Shown here piece after piece: positions 7,671-8,861 of a stretch of 8,861 bases of DNA. A program made the translations under genes and the position numbers. Position 1 is the stretch's first letter; each line of letters begins with the position of its first letter. The notes under the pieces were generated by a model, which did not search any database, was not told the origin of the DNA, and saw only the letters and a program-made list of their open reading frames with translations. Source of the DNA: Propionibacteriaceae bacterium (GTDB lineage: Bacteria > Actinomycetota > Actinomycetes > Propionibacteriales > Propionibacteriaceae). Where the stretch lies: the NCBI GenBank assembly GCA_027353565.1, contig DAIEHO010000242.1, positions 1 to 8,861 of the forward strand. The letters are read 5' to 3'.

Positions 7671-8861
7671 GTGACTCTGCTCGAAGGTCTGACACCGGTG
7701 GCCCCCACCGGTCTGTTCCCGCTCGCCTGGCTCCTGATCGCGATCCCGCTGGTCTCCTCGGCGCTCCTCCTGCTGCTCGGCAAGGTGGCCGACTCATTCG
7801 GCCACTACATCGGGACACTGGCGCCGATCGCGTCGTTCGTCGTGGCGGTCGCCCTGTTCGCCGACCTGCTCGGAAGGCCCGAGGCGCAGCGCGCCGTCTC
7901 CGTACCGCTGTACACGTGGATCAAGACCGGCTCGTGGACGATCAACGTGGGCCTGCTCATCGACCCGCTGTCGATCCTCTTCGCCCTGCTCGTGACGGGC
8001 GTCGGCAGCCTCATCCACGTCTACTCCATCGGGTACATGGCGCACGACCCCGGGCGCCGCAGGTTCTTCGCCTACCTCAACCTGTTCATCGCGGCGATGC
8101 TGGTGCTGGTCCTCGCGGACAACTACGCGGTCCTGTTCGTCGGGTGGGAGGGCGTCGGCCTCGCGTCGTACCTGCTCATCTCGTTCTGGCAGCACAAGCC
8201 CACCGCTGCGACCGCCGGCAAGAAGGCCTTCGTGGTCAACCGCGTCGGCGACCTCGGCATGACGATGGCCGTCTTCACGATGCTCGCGATGTTCGGGTCG
8301 AGCTCGTTCGTCGACGTCAACGCCGGCGCCTCCAGGATGTCGCCCTTCTGGGTGACGCTCCTCGGGCTGCTGCTGCTCGTCGGGGCGTGCGGCAAGTCCG
8401 CACAGGTCCCGTTGCAGTCCTGGCTGCTGGACGCGATGGAGGGCCCCACTCCGGTGTCGGCCCTCATTCATGCCGCCACCATGGTCACGGCCGGCGTCTA
8501 CCTGGTCATCCGGTCGCACGCGATCTACGCGCAGACGTCGGTCGCGGCGCTCGCCGTGGCGGTCGTCGGTACGGTCACACTGCTCGCCGGTGCGTGGATC
8601 GGAACCAGCAAGGACGACATCAAGAAGGTGCTCGCCGGGTCGACGATGTCGCAGATCGGCTACATGATGCTCGCTGCGGGCATCGGCCCCGTGGCGTACC
8701 CCTTCGCGATCTTCCACCTGCTGACGCACGGCTTCTTCAAGGCCAACATGTTCCTCGGCGCCGGCTCGGTCATGCACGGGATGAACGACGACGTGAACAT
8801 GCGCCACTACGGCGGCCTGTCGAAGGTGATGAGGATCACCTACTACACGTTCCTCATGGGC
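7671..8861 (+). CDS. nuoL: NADH-quinone oxidoreductase subunit L (3'-partial)
   Basis: NuoL is the distal antiporter-like subunit (ND5 type) that carries one of the proton channels of the membrane arm. From the GTG at 7671 the frame is open to the window edge. That gives 397 residues with no stop, out of the 600-650 usual for the family, so the C-terminal helices and the long lateral helix are outside. The antiporter-like core shows the expected ionisable residues: E160 in [13 protein letters not shown] (E. coli E144), K242 in CGKSAQ (K229), H267 in [15 protein letters not shown] (H254), and H349, H353 and K357 in [15 protein letters not shown] (H334, H338, K342). The [14 protein letters not shown] signature is intact. 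The [15 protein letters not shown] wording is the form I associate with Actinobacteria. NuoM and NuoN are close relatives, but gene order and the N-terminal region favour NuoL. Confidence 0.95.
   Translation, partial: MTLLEGLTPVAPTGLFPLAWLLIAIPLVSSALLLLLGKVADSFGHYIGTLAPIASFVVAVALFADLLGRPEAQRAVSVPLYTWIKTGSWTINVGLLIDPLSILFALLVTGVGSLIHVYSIGYMAHDPGRRRFFAYLNLFIAAMLVLVLADNYAVLFVGWEGVGLASYLLISFWQHKPTAATAGKKAFVVNRVGDLGMTMAVFTMLAMFGSSSFVDVNAGASRMSPFWVTLLGLLLLVGACGKSAQVPLQSWLLDAMEGPTPVSALIHAATMVTAGVYLVIRSHAIYAQTSVAALAVAVVGTVTLLAGAWIGTSKDDIKKVLAGSTMSQIGYMMLAAGIGPVAYPFAIFHLLTHGFFKANMFLGAGSVMHGMNDDVNMRHYGGLSKVMRITYYTFLMG

Noticed and set aside
7794..8807. Minus-strand open frame of 337 codons opposite nuoL
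   Set aside because: It is a hydrophilic His/Asp/Arg/Glu-rich shadow of a membrane-protein gene, the typical antisense reading of GC-rich hydrophobic codons.
1..8861. A novel accessory system, mobile element, CRISPR array or RNA gene in the window
   Set aside because: Every base except 7663-7670 is inside a recognisable nuo gene. No repeats of array type, integrase, tRNA-like sequence or intergenic hairpin were seen.

Overview
The window is a continuous piece of a type I NADH dehydrogenase (respiratory complex I, NDH-1) operon, all on the + strand. In order it holds nuoE (5' end outside the window), nuoF, nuoG, nuoH, nuoI, nuoJ, nuoK and nuoL (3' end outside the window). The DNA is very GC-rich, with G or C at nearly all third codon positions, and uses GTG starts. 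The subunits resemble actinobacterial ones in three ways: an A/P/K-rich tail on NuoE, a NuoG of about 800 residues with a degenerate molybdopterin-type domain, and long hydrophilic C-terminal tails on NuoH and NuoJ. This points to Actinomycetota. A Nocardioides-like (Propionibacteriales) lineage is possible, but that is only an impression.

Layout: 1-879 is nuoE, the [2Fe-2S] N1a subunit of the NADH-input module. 876-2198 is nuoF, with the NADH and FMN sites and [4Fe-4S] N3. 2195-4606 is nuoG, with N1b, N4, N5 and the optional N7 cluster. 4603-5979 is nuoH, the membrane subunit at the quinone site and start of the proton path. 5979-6554 is nuoI, with two [4Fe-4S] clusters (N6a and N6b). 6551-7366, 7363-7662 and 7671-8861 are nuoJ, nuoK and nuoL, the antiporter-like part of the membrane arm. 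nuoA-D are expected upstream and nuoM-N downstream, but neither is in view.

The genes are packed so that each start codon overlaps the previous stop by 4 nt (GTGA or ATGA) or 1 nt (TGATG). The only gap is 8 nt, before nuoL. There is no room for internal promoters or terminators, and none is seen. No RNA gene, mobile element, CRISPR array or long intergenic stretch is present. Together the proteins carry electrons from NADH (NuoF FMN) along the Fe-S chain (NuoE, F, G, I) to a quinone at the NuoH interface, and couple this to proton translocation through NuoH, J, K and L.

This is a housekeeping operon. I found no sign of a new system. The points worth a second look are modest: lineage-type C-terminal tails on NuoE, NuoH and NuoJ, substitutions in a normally very conserved NuoH loop, retention of all four N7 ligands in NuoG, and the unbroken chain of overlapping genes.
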